From assembly GCA_003550445.1 (NCBI GenBank), contig PUKG01000309.1, forward strand, positions 1-10,361: 10,361 nt of DNA. Reading direction: 5' to 3'. Positions within the stretch are counted from its first letter, which is position 1. Each line of letters starts with the position of its first letter. Below, piece by piece: positions 1-6,436 of the stretch. The notes beneath the pieces were generated by a model. It was not told the origin of the DNA. It ran no database searches and was given only the letters and a program-made list of their open reading frames with translations. The position numbers were made by a program, and so were the translations under genes. The stretch comes from Halobacteroidaceae bacterium (GTDB taxonomy: Bacteria; Bacillota; Halanaerobiia; B1SED10-174).

Positions 1-15
1 AAATAATTATTGATC

Positions 16-564
16 CTATAACTCCCCTAAAAACTCCCCGTAACCCTCCTCTTCCATCCTATCTTTGGGCACAAACTTAAGAGCAGCGGAGTTAATACAA
101 TACCTTAAGCCTGTGGGTTGGGGCCCGTCATTAAAAACATGCCCCAGATGGGAGTCTGCTCCAGCACTTCTGACCTCAGTTCTGATCATCCCAAAGGAAA
201 GGTCCTTCTTTTCAACAATGTTTTCTGAGACAAGGGGTTTGGTAAAACTCGGCCAACCCGAACGGGAATCATACTTATCCCGAGAACTAAAAAGAGGTTC
301 CCCGGAGACAACATCAACATAAATCCCTTCCTCATAATGATCCCAGTATTCGTTGTCAAAAGGCGGTTCGGTTCCCTTTTCCTGGGTAACCCTTAATTGC
401 AGGGGAGTTAAGTGGCGCAGGCATGGGGACCCATTATCAGAGAGGGTTTCACCGTTTCCTGAGGAAAAGCTGGTAACTAAGGATCTATTACTTGCTAAAA
501 ACCAGAAGGAAAAACCAAGTACGAGAATCAAAATTGTTAAAATCAATCTATTTTCAAAAAACAA
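16..564 (-). CDS. msrB: Peptide-methionine (R)-S-oxide reductase MsrB, membrane-anchored
   Basis: This enzyme reduces methionine-R-sulfoxide in oxidised proteins. The 182-residue product has one N-terminal hydrophobic segment (about residues 7-23), a low-complexity linker, and a full MsrB domain from about residue 52 (LTPLQLRVTQ). Visible motifs are GWPSF (103-107), ADSHLGHVFNDGP (136-148) and RYCINSAAL (154-162), with Cys156 as the catalytic cysteine. The anchor suggests the domain sits outside the cytoplasmic membrane, where it could repair exported proteins. Both zinc-binding CxxC pairs of metal-containing MsrBs are absent (VDVVSG and VRSAGA stand in their places). The resolving cysteine usual just before GWPSF is a serine (Ser102). 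The only other cysteine is Cys48, just before the domain. The start is TTG, chosen because AGGAGG lies 7 nt upstream and the ATG overlapping that region runs straight into a stop. The family call is very secure; the export topology is inferred. Confidence 0.95.
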   Translation of the reverse strand: MFFENRLILTILILVLGFSFWFLASNRSLVTSFSSGNGETLSDNGSPCLRHLTPLQLRVTQEKGTEPPFDNEYWDHYEEGIYVDVVSGEPLFSSRDKYDSRSGWPSFTKPLVSENIVEKKDLSFGMIRTEVRSAGADSHLGHVFNDGPQPTGLRYCINSAALKFVPKDRMEEEGYGEFLGEL

Positions 565-593
565 TTCACATCCTCCTTCCCGATCCTTAGCTA

Positions 594-622
594 ATAATAC
601 CTTTTTTTCTCATCGTTGTAAA
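594..622 (-). promoter_or_regulatory. Sigma-A-type promoter proximal to msrB
   Basis: On the minus strand there is TTTACA (617-622), a 17-nt spacer, and TATTAT (594-599). Transcription would begin near 586, giving a leader of about 20 nt that contains the AGGAGG ribosome binding site of msrB. The match is 5 of 6 in each element with ideal spacing. The region is AT-rich, so some chance matches are expected. Confidence 0.6.
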
Positions 623-666
623 TTTCAATTAAGGGTTATTATTCAAGGAATAATAAAGGATGGTTT

Positions 667-695
667 CTCTAATTAGTAATCATTACTAATTAGAG
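667..695. promoter_or_regulatory. Perfect 29-bp palindrome, candidate operator with a Fur-superfamily-like core
   Basis: Two 14-bp arms, ctctaattagtaat (667-680) and attactaattagag (682-695), are exact reverse complements around one central base. The central 15 bp (674-688, TAGTAAT-C-ATTACTA) has the 7-1-7 layout of Fur, Zur and PerR boxes. By eye it agrees with the Bacillus Zur half-site TCGTAAT at 6 of 7 positions and with PerR or Fur half-sites at 5 of 7. It lies about 10 nt downstream of the predicted start of the upstream promoter, a typical repressor position. On the minus strand it is followed by AAACCATCC, not a U-tract, so it does not look like an intrinsic terminator. Which regulator binds is unknown. 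Confidence 0.6.
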
Positions 696-711
696 CTTCT
701 CCCCCTTTTTT

Positions 712-740
712 ATGATAAAATAAAGCTTTTCCTCTGTAAA
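712..740 (-). promoter_or_regulatory. Sigma-A-type promoter distal to msrB
   Basis: On the minus strand there is TTTACA (735-740), a 17-nt spacer, and TATCAT (712-717). Transcription would begin near 705, and the perfect palindrome at 667-695 would then span roughly +10 to +38. The -35 hexamer is identical to that of the promoter at 594-622, suggesting tandem promoters for msrB, one of them under operator control. The prediction rests on consensus and spacing only. Confidence 0.5.
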
Positions 741-779
741 CAAAGCTCAAAAATCTACCCCATTTTTAAAAACTATCTC

Positions 780-2846
780 TTAAAGTTTACTCTTATCAAG
801 CATTTTCTTTCCCAAAGGGGTAATTGTCGTCCCGCCCCTTCCTCTTTTTTTAATAATCAAACCCTGGCTTTCTAATTTGTTTAAGCGTAAACGAACCTGC
901 TGTTCGGTAAACTCTCTATCCAGTTTCCGGGAAACTTCCTCCGCAATTATTTTCCTGCCAATTCTTTCTCCATTACGAATTTTTTCTGAAATCATCCTCA
1001 AAATATTTCCATAAATTTCCCATTCTCCAGTAGCAATCCATTCTTCAATAATATTTTTATCCTTTTTTTCTCCTTCAAATTCTTTTCCTTTTTCAAAAAA
1101 TAAGTCATCCGGAATATCTTCGAACCGGATTGTTTTATCTTCACAAACAGCAAGCATATATGAAATGGTATTTTTTAGCTCCCTAATATTTCCATACCAA
1201 TTAAATTCTTTAAGCTTTTTTATTACCTCGGGGTGAATTGATAAATCCGGTCCCCCTTCTACCTTTAAAAAATAGTTAACAAGTTCATCCAAGTCCCTGA
1301 CCCTTTGCCGCAAAGGAGGAATATGCAGAAACATTACTTTAATTCGGTGGTATAGGTCTTCTCGAAATTGACCCTTCTCAATCAGTTCTGTAAGGTCCTT
1401 ATTTGTTGCAGCAATAACCCGGACATTAACTGGGATTATTTTATTTCCTCCAACCCGCATAATTTCTTTCTCTTCCAGGACCCGCAAAAGTCTAGCTTGA
1501 ATTTTTAAAGAAATATCCCCGATTTCGTCAAGGAAAATTGTTCCTCCTTCTGCCTGTTCAAATAATCCCTCTTTTCCTCCTTTAGCAGCTCCAGTAAAAG
1601 CTCCCTCATCGTATCCAAACAATTCACTTTCAACAAGATCTTCAGATAGGGAACTAAAGTTTACAGCAAGGAAGGGGCCCTTTCGCCTCGGGGAAAGGTT
1701 ATGCATGGCACTTGCAAATAATTCTTTCCCGGTTCCACTTTCTCCCTCAATTAAAATACTCAAGTCAGTTTTAGCAATCTTTTCAGCAATATTCTTTGCT
1801 CTTTCAATTTCCGGACTTGAGCCAAGAATATCATCAAGACAATATTTTCCTACATAACCTTTTTTAACTAATTCCTGCCTTAATTGTTTTTCAACCTGCC
1901 AATCTTCTTTTACATTTTTAAAGGTGCAGACTACAGTTGATTCGGCCTGGAAAAAAAACCTTGTAACAAGGAGCTCTTCCCCACCAAAAGTAAAAAGTTC
2001 TTGGGCAGTATCTTCACCGTTACGGATAAAGTAAAGCAGTTTTTTATCCTTTATGACATCGTCAACTTTTCGATTGACAACTTTTTTTCCCGGTATTTTC
2101 AACAAGGCAAATAGGTTCTCGTTAAAAACTGAAACTATCCCCTTGTTATCAACTGCAAGGATCCCTTCTTTTACGCCATCTAAAACCCTGCGCAGGTGGT
2201 GATTAAGGTCAACCGCTCTCTGGCTACTTAAAGCAAGCTTTTGGCTTAACTGAATAATTTTTTTTAAATATTTTTCCGAAAGATGTTCTGCTTTTTCCTG
2301 GGGTAAATTTAATTGTTTAATAATTTCAAATATTGTTGTAAGATCAATTAGCCTTGGCCCAATATTAATTACTTTTTCTACAAACTCCGGGACAAACTCA
2401 ACTTCTCCCGGGGTAATTGCCACCTTAACATCTTCGTCAATCTCTTCACCTAAATAAGGGATGTATTCTATGTGATCCAAACCAAGTTTTTTCAGAGAAT
2501 TAATTGACTGAAAAACTGCCCTGCGAACATCATTTACCAGAAGGGCTTTAGTCCCTTCTGGTAATGTTAAAATCTGGTCAATAAAATTGTAATTTATTAT
2601 TCTCCGGGCTACAATCAAAGGCGCCTCCGGAGAAACAACTTTGAAGCCATCCTCTTCTAATAAAACTTTTGAAGAAACAACCACCAGGTCCGCTTTAACC
2701 TGCCCAGGGCTTTTGTCTTCCATTTCGTCAAGGGCATAACTATCCACCTGGACTAAATCACCAATTATTTCTTCCAGTTGCTGAAAAAGAAACTTTCTGG
2801 TCCTTTCTGTCCCTGTAACAAGAGCAACCCTGGCGTTTTTATTCAA
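780..2846 (-). CDS. Sigma-54-dependent transcriptional activator with PAS domain and winged-helix-like C-terminus
   Basis: This is a bacterial enhancer-binding protein (688 aa) that uses ATP hydrolysis to open sigma-54 RNA polymerase complexes. Residues 1 to about 175 form an alpha/beta domain I cannot name (strands such as ARVALVTG and ADLVVVSS); a PrpR-like or receiver-like sensor is possible. A linker helix (180-215) precedes a PAS domain (about 218-315). The AAA+ core has Walker A GESGTGKE (368-375), GAFTGA for sigma-54 contact (415-420), Walker B GGTIFLDE (434-441), FREDLYHR (494-501) and WYGNIREL (550-557). The C-terminus (about 597-688) ends in a pattern like a winged helix (TEQQVRLRLNKLESQGLI, then RGRGGTTITPLGKK) rather than the usual Fis-type helix-turn-helix. 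The start is TTG with AAAGGTGA upstream. The gene begins 11 nt after the DppC-type permease stop, so it is probably in the same transcript and controlled by the sigma-54 promoter at 6319-6334. Its inducer is unknown. Confidence 0.95.
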   Translation of the reverse strand: MNKNARVALVTGTERTRKFLFQQLEEIIGDLVQVDSYALDEMEDKSPGQVKADLVVVSSKVLLEEDGFKVVSPEAPLIVARRIINYNFIDQILTLPEGTKALLVNDVRRAVFQSINSLKKLGLDHIEYIPYLGEEIDEDVKVAITPGEVEFVPEFVEKVINIGPRLIDLTTIFEIIKQLNLPQEKAEHLSEKYLKKIIQLSQKLALSSQRAVDLNHHLRRVLDGVKEGILAVDNKGIVSVFNENLFALLKIPGKKVVNRKVDDVIKDKKLLYFIRNGEDTAQELFTFGGEELLVTRFFFQAESTVVCTFKNVKEDWQVEKQLRQELVKKGYVGKYCLDDILGSSPEIERAKNIAEKIAKTDLSILIEGESGTGKELFASAMHNLSPRRKGPFLAVNFSSLSEDLVESELFGYDEGAFTGAAKGGKEGLFEQAEGGTIFLDEIGDISLKIQARLLRVLEEKEIMRVGGNKIIPVNVRVIAATNKDLTELIEKGQFREDLYHRIKVMFLHIPPLRQRVRDLDELVNYFLKVEGGPDLSIHPEVIKKLKEFNWYGNIRELKNTISYMLAVCEDKTIRFEDIPDDLFFEKGKEFEGEKKDKNIIEEWIATGEWEIYGNILRMISEKIRNGERIGRKIIAEEVSRKLDREFTEQQVRLRLNKLESQGLIIKKRGRGGTTITPLGKKMLDKSKL

Positions 2847-2857
2847 TCAAATCACCT

Positions 2858-3691
2858 TTACCTTCTTTGTAATCGGGGATCAAGAATATCCCTTAATCCG
2901 TCTCCCAGCAAGTTAAAACCCAGAACTGTAAACATTATAAATATTCCAGGAAAAACTCCGACCCACCATGCGGTCCTTAAATAAGCCCTTCCTTCGCTAA
3001 GCATTCCGCCCCAATCAGGTATTGGGGGTTGTGCTCCTAAACCAAGGAAGCTCAAACCTGCAGCAGCAAGAATACTGGTTCCAATACTAAGGGTTCCCAT
3101 TACCAGCACCGGGGCAAGCACGTTTGGTAAAATGTGACGGAACAAAATTCTTGAATCTCTACTACCTAAAGCTCTTTGAGCTTCTATATAATCCTTTTCT
3201 CGAACAGAAAGGGTTGATCCTCTAATCAAGCGCGCAAACTGGGGAATCCTTGCTATACCAACAGCAACCATTACCTGGGTCAATCCCGGACCTAAAATTG
3301 CAACAACCGTCAAAGCCAGAAGGATCCCGGGAAAAGCAAGCAAAACCTCCATTAAACCCATTATGAAGCGGTCCAGATTTCCCCCATAATATCCTGAAAC
3401 TAAGCCAAGAAAACCCCCGCCAACAACCCCAATTATCACAGAAAGGGTACCCACCATTAAAGAAATCCTGGCCCCCCAAATAATTCTTGTAGTAATTTCC
3501 CTCCCCATCTGGTCAGTACCAAACCAAGTTTCAGAGGAAGGGGGCTCAAATCTACGGAAAAGGTTCTGTCGGTCATAGCCTTCAGGAGCCAGCACGGGAG
3601 CAAAAATTGCCATTAGGATAACAAGAATGACAACTATTCCTCCAATTTGAGCAGACCGATGTTTTAATAGTCGTTTAAAAAACTTCTTCAC
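2858..3691 (-). CDS. Peptide-type ABC transporter permease, DppC/OppC/GsiD family
   Basis: This is an inner-membrane subunit (277 aa) of a peptide/nickel/glutathione-type ABC importer and would pair with the DppB-type protein encoded just upstream. The N-terminal cytoplasmic segment and first membrane helix (about 16-34) are followed by WFGTDQMGREITTRIIWGAR (56-75), a signature of this subfamily. The EAA loop that docks the ATPase is at about 168-190 (DYIEAQRALGS ... RHILPN). It is followed by LSFLGLGAQPPIPDWGGML and a C-terminal LGDGLRDILDPR, both typical. Length is normal. The start is GTG, supported by AGGAGG 7 nt upstream. The gap to the upstream permease stop is 29 nt and to the downstream activator 11 nt, so the three are very likely co-transcribed. 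Substrate cannot be read from the permease. Confidence 0.95.
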   Translation of the reverse strand: MKKFFKRLLKHRSAQIGGIVVILVILMAIFAPVLAPEGYDRQNLFRRFEPPSSETWFGTDQMGREITTRIIWGARISLMVGTLSVIIGVVGGGFLGLVSGYYGGNLDRFIMGLMEVLLAFPGILLALTVVAILGPGLTQVMVAVGIARIPQFARLIRGSTLSVREKDYIEAQRALGSRDSRILFRHILPNVLAPVLVMGTLSIGTSILAAAGLSFLGLGAQPPIPDWGGMLSEGRAYLRTAWWVGVFPGIFIMFTVLGFNLLGDGLRDILDPRLQRR

Positions 3692-3720
3692 TATAAATCC
3701 TCCTATTCCTTCCTCAAAAC

Positions 3721-4662
3721 TCAGTTATATTTGATCCTGGGGTCCAAAACAGCATAAAAAAGATCGGTAACCAGGTTAACCAGGACAAAAATTCCTGCTA
3801 AAACTAAAATTGAAGCCTGAACGGTGGGGTAATCATGAGCATAGATCCCATTAATAATTAATCTCCCCAGCCCTGGCCAGGCAAAAACCTGTTCTGTTAT
3901 TAATGCCCCTCCCATTAAATAGCCTAATTCCAAACCTGTTATGGTAACAACAGGAATTAGAGCGTTTCGCAAAGCATGTCTATAAATAACAACTTTTTGC
4001 GCTAACCCTTTTGCTTTTGCTGTTCGAACATAATCTTCACCAAGAACTTCTAAAAGACTGGAGCGAGTAAGCCGGGCTAAAATTGCAGCAGAAGGTGCTC
4101 CCAGTGAGATGGCAGGCAAAAAAATACTTCGAAAACCTTCTGGTGTCCAGAAAGGCCCCGCTCTACCCGAAGCAGGAAACCAGCCCAAATAATAAGAAAA
4201 GATTAGCATTAAAATTAATCCCAACCAGAAAGTTGGAATGGAAACTCCTAATAAGGCTGCTGTCATTGATGCCCCATCCGCGGTGGAACCGGGCCTGATA
4301 GCAGCATAGACCCCAACCACTACTCCAACTATAGTTGCCCAAAAAAGGCTTACCAGGGCCAATTCCATGGTATTAGGAAAGCGTCGGGCGATATCAGTAA
4401 TAACCGGCCGACCAGTCCTAAAAGAGCGGCCAAAATCAAGCCGGATCAACCCGGCCATAAAATTTCCATATTGAACATACAATGGGTCATTTAAACCCAA
4501 CCTTTGCCTGATAGCCGCTATATCTTCTTCATAAGCATCTGGTCCTGCAAGGATTCGAGCAGGATCTCCCGGAGTAAGGTGCAAAACCAAAAAAACCAGT
4601 ATTGTCACCCCAATTAAAACTGGAACGGCTGATATCATTTTTCGGATTGTGTAGTTAAACAT
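3721..4662 (-). CDS. Peptide-type ABC transporter permease, DppB/OppB/GsiC family
   Basis: This membrane subunit (313 aa from the chosen start) partners the DppC-type permease downstream. The first helix follows MFNYTIRKM, then LHLTPGDPAR and RLGLNDPLYVQYGNF, both hallmarks of the DppB N-terminal region. GVSIPTFWLGLILMLIFSY lies mid-protein. The EAA loop is DYVRTAKAKGLAQKVVIYRH at about residues 208-227. It ends with VFAWPGLGRL and LDPRIKYN, as usual for the family. An upstream in-frame GTG at 4671 overlaps the AGAGGTG ribosome binding site. The ATG at 4662, about 6 nt after AGGTG, is therefore the better start. Sequence style resembles permeases often annotated as glutathione or dipeptide transporters; the real substrate is unknown. 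A GC-rich hairpin lies between this gene and the binding-protein gene upstream. Confidence 0.95.
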   Translation of the reverse strand: MFNYTIRKMISAVPVLIGVTILVFLVLHLTPGDPARILAGPDAYEEDIAAIRQRLGLNDPLYVQYGNFMAGLIRLDFGRSFRTGRPVITDIARRFPNTMELALVSLFWATIVGVVVGVYAAIRPGSTADGASMTAALLGVSIPTFWLGLILMLIFSYYLGWFPASGRAGPFWTPEGFRSIFLPAISLGAPSAAILARLTRSSLLEVLGEDYVRTAKAKGLAQKVVIYRHALRNALIPVVTITGLELGYLMGGALITEQVFAWPGLGRLIINGIYAHDYPTVQASILVLAGIFVLVNLVTDLFYAVLDPRIKYN

Positions 4663-4688
4663 TTCGGGCACCTCTTTTATTGAAATAA

Positions 4689-4710
4689 GGGGCAGGAAAA
4701 ACCCTGCCCC
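4689..4710 (-). terminator. Intercistronic hairpin, probable leaky terminator or mRNA stabiliser
   Basis: An 8-bp GC-rich perfect stem pairs 4689-4696 with 4703-4710 (GGGGCAGG / CCTGCCCC) around a 6-nt loop. On the minus strand it is followed by TTATTTC, a weak U-tract. It lies 13 nt after the binding-protein stop codon and just before the ribosome binding site of the permease. This is the usual place for a partial terminator or 3'-end stabiliser that makes binding protein more abundant than permeases. Confidence 0.7.
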
Positions 4711-4722
4711 CTATTTCCTTTT

Positions 4723-6261
4723 CTAATTAGAAAAGTATATCTGCGTAAGATCTTCTGACTGGGCCGGTGAAGGGTTAAACCCCTGGACATTAGCCGGGAA
4801 CATCCAGACCATTGATTCGTTTCCAATGAAAATAAACCAGGCATTTTCATTTATTATTCTCTGAGCTTCAGCATAAAGTACTTTCCTCTCTTCAATATCA
4901 GGAACTTTCATTGCTTCAATTAATAGTTCATCCAATTCCTCATGGCTAATCCCGGCATCATTGGCACGACCTCCGGTTTTTACAAGGGCATCTGTAAAAA
5001 GAGAAGGTTCCGGGCTTGATTGATTCCAGCCCAAATAGGCCATTTGGAAGTCCCCCGCAAAAGCTCGATCCAGGAAAGCTCCCCATTCCTGAATTGTTAT
5101 CCTTATATCCAAACCAAGTTCAACCAGTTGATGTCTTACGGCTTCGGAAATCTGCTTGTCCATGAAATAACGACCATCCGGGCAAAGAATTTCAATTTCC
5201 AGTGTTTCTCCATCTTTTTCAAATTTTCCGTTGGAAGCCCTGGTGTAGCCTGCCTCTAAAAGTAATTCTTCTGCTTTGTCCGGGTCGTATCCATAATCAA
5301 CTAAATCATCGGTGAAAGCCCATGAAGCATCAGGTATAAGAGATACAGCGGGCTCCATTAAAGGATAGGCAAGTATTTCAACAATAGTCTTCATGTCAAT
5401 GGCATAGCTCACTGCCTGCCGGACCAGGATGTCATTAAAGGGTTCCTTTTCCTGCTGGAGCAAGAAATGACGATTTCGATATGCAGGGGAAGTAACCACT
5501 TCAAACTCGGGACGGTCCATTATTCTCTGGACATCTTCTTGCAATCCCCTGGTTACAAGGTGCACTCCACCAGTTTCCAGCTCCACAATCTGGGTTGACG
5601 CTTCGGGAATAACTCGGTAGGTTACAGCTCCAAGTAAAGGTCCATCTCCCCACCAGTTATCATTTCTTACAAGGTTAATTTCCTCTCCCGGTTCCCAATC
5701 ATACCACATAAAGGGCCCCGTCCCTACAGGTTCGTAACCAAAATCTTCTCCTTTTTCTTCATAAGCCTGCATGCTGGGAATATATCCAGCGTTGGTCATA
5801 ATTGTGTTGTCAATGAAAGCGGCGCTAGGTCTTTCCAGGTAAAATTTAATTTTGTAATCATCAACAACTTCGACATCCTCTACAATTGAGAACTGACCCC
5901 TGAAGTTGCTATCCTCGCCTCTTGCCCTATCAAAGTGCCACTTGGCGACATGAGCATCAAAGGTTGATCCGTCATGGAACGTAACTCCCTCCCTTAAGAA
6001 GAAAGTCCATTCATCCCCCTGCTCATTTGGCTCAAAATCCGTTGCAAGAGCAGGAACCAGGTTCCCATCATAATCACGAGCCAAAAGCCTCTCCATTACC
6101 TGAAAAGCTACCTGGCTGGTAGTGGCATCCTGAATTCCTATTGGATCCATCCTTGTAATATCTGATTCTAGAGCTATGATAAATTCATCATCTGCCATTG
6201 CCTGTCCCGACCCAAATAACAATAACAACACTAAGAAACCCGCAGAAAGAATCTTTAACAT
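4723..6261 (-). CDS. Extracytoplasmic substrate-binding protein of a peptide-type ABC transporter (SBP family 5)
   Basis: This receptor captures a peptide-like or related solute outside the membrane and delivers it to the two permeases encoded directly downstream. It has 512 residues, normal for family 5 binding proteins. The N-terminus is a signal peptide: lysine, long hydrophobic core, then GQAMA before DDEF. Family features include the mature start (FIIALESDITRMDPIGI), WTFFLREGVTFHDGSTFDA, GTGPFMWYDWEPGEEI and VRQAVSYAIDM. The text resembles GsiB/DppA-like proteins. There is no lipobox cysteine near the cleavage site, so it is predicted to be soluble rather than a lipoprotein. The TTG at 6264 is in frame, but the ATG at 6261 sits 8 nt after GGAGG and is preferred. 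It is the first gene after the sigma-54 promoter at 6319-6334. Substrate is not identifiable from sequence; a dipeptide or N-acyl amino acid would suit the neighbouring M20 hydrolase. Confidence 0.95.
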   Translation of the reverse strand: MLKILSAGFLVLLLLFGSGQAMADDEFIIALESDITRMDPIGIQDATTSQVAFQVMERLLARDYDGNLVPALATDFEPNEQGDEWTFFLREGVTFHDGSTFDAHVAKWHFDRARGEDSNFRGQFSIVEDVEVVDDYKIKFYLERPSAAFIDNTIMTNAGYIPSMQAYEEKGEDFGYEPVGTGPFMWYDWEPGEEINLVRNDNWWGDGPLLGAVTYRVIPEASTQIVELETGGVHLVTRGLQEDVQRIMDRPEFEVVTSPAYRNRHFLLQQEKEPFNDILVRQAVSYAIDMKTIVEILAYPLMEPAVSLIPDASWAFTDDLVDYGYDPDKAEELLLEAGYTRASNGKFEKDGETLEIEILCPDGRYFMDKQISEAVRHQLVELGLDIRITIQEWGAFLDRAFAGDFQMAYLGWNQSSPEPSLFTDALVKTGGRANDAGISHEELDELLIEAMKVPDIEERKVLYAEAQRIINENAWFIFIGNESMVWMFPANVQGFNPSPAQSEDLTQIYFSN

Positions 6262-6278
6262 CAATTCTACCTCCCATT

Positions 6279-6294
6279 ACCGGGAAATCCCGGT
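6279..6294 (-). other. 5'-leader hairpin upstream of the binding-protein gene
   Basis: ACCGGG (6279-6284) and CCCGGT (6289-6294) form a perfect 6-bp GC-rich stem with a 4-nt loop. It falls inside the predicted leader, between the sigma-54 start site (near 6307) and the GGGAGG ribosome binding site, with only 3 nt between stem and GGGAGG. It could protect the 5' end or tune translation. No U-tract follows. Confidence 0.5.
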
Positions 6295-6318
6295 TTTATT
6301 GGTGTGGCTAGTTAAAAA

Positions 6319-6334
6319 GCAAAACTCGTGCCAA
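6319..6334 (-). promoter_or_regulatory. Sigma-54 promoter (-24/-12) of the binding protein-permease-activator operon
   Basis: On the minus strand, TTGGCACG (6327-6334) and TTGC (6319-6322) match the sigma-54 consensus TGGCACG-N4-TTGC exactly, with the required 10 nt between GG (6331-6332) and GC (6319-6320). Transcription should begin near 6307, leaving a leader of about 45 nt before the ATG at 6261. A sigma-54 activator is the last gene of this same operon, so the promoter and its likely activator are linked. Confidence 0.88.
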
Positions 6335-6390
6335 TAAAAAACTCTTTATTTTTATTGCTTGCAAAAAAAGTTAAGCCTCAGAATTGCCTT

Positions 6391-6420
6391 TTGGTTGTTT
6401 TTATGGTTGTTTTTGGCTGT
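6391..6420. promoter_or_regulatory. Tandem 12-bp repeat, candidate activator-binding site for the binding-protein promoter
   Basis: On the plus strand TGGTTGTTTTTA starts at 6392 and TGGTTGTTTTTG at 6404, two copies 12 bp apart differing only at the last base. A weaker TGGCTG follows at 6414. The block begins 60 bp upstream of the -24 GG, about -85 to -110 relative to the predicted start, normal for an enhancer-binding protein. The same TGGTT half-site occurs at a near-identical distance upstream of the M20 sigma-54 promoter. The rest of the 172-nt gap (6265-6436) is AT-rich. A short TTGCTTGCAA palindrome (6355-6364) is the only other structure seen there. Confidence 0.5.
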
Positions 6421-6436
6421 CCAATAAAAACCCAAT

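Noticed and set aside
353..676. Plus-strand open frame of 107 codons opposite msrB
   Set aside because: It overlaps the well-supported msrB gene and its promoter region, has no recognisable motifs, and lies antisense to a conserved protein.
667..695. The 29-bp palindrome as an intrinsic terminator of the activator operon
   Set aside because: The stem is AT-rich and is not followed by a U-tract on the minus strand; its 7-1-7 core and place after a promoter fit an operator better. A role in read-through control is not excluded.
3222..3479. Second minus-strand open frame inside the DppC-type permease gene
   Set aside because: It is an out-of-frame reading of a conserved permease, rich in Gly, Phe, Cys and Trp with no family features.
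4663..4671. GTG at 4671 as the DppB-type start
   Set aside because: It overlaps the AGAGGTG ribosome binding site itself; the ATG at 4662 has correct spacing and gives the usual N-terminus.
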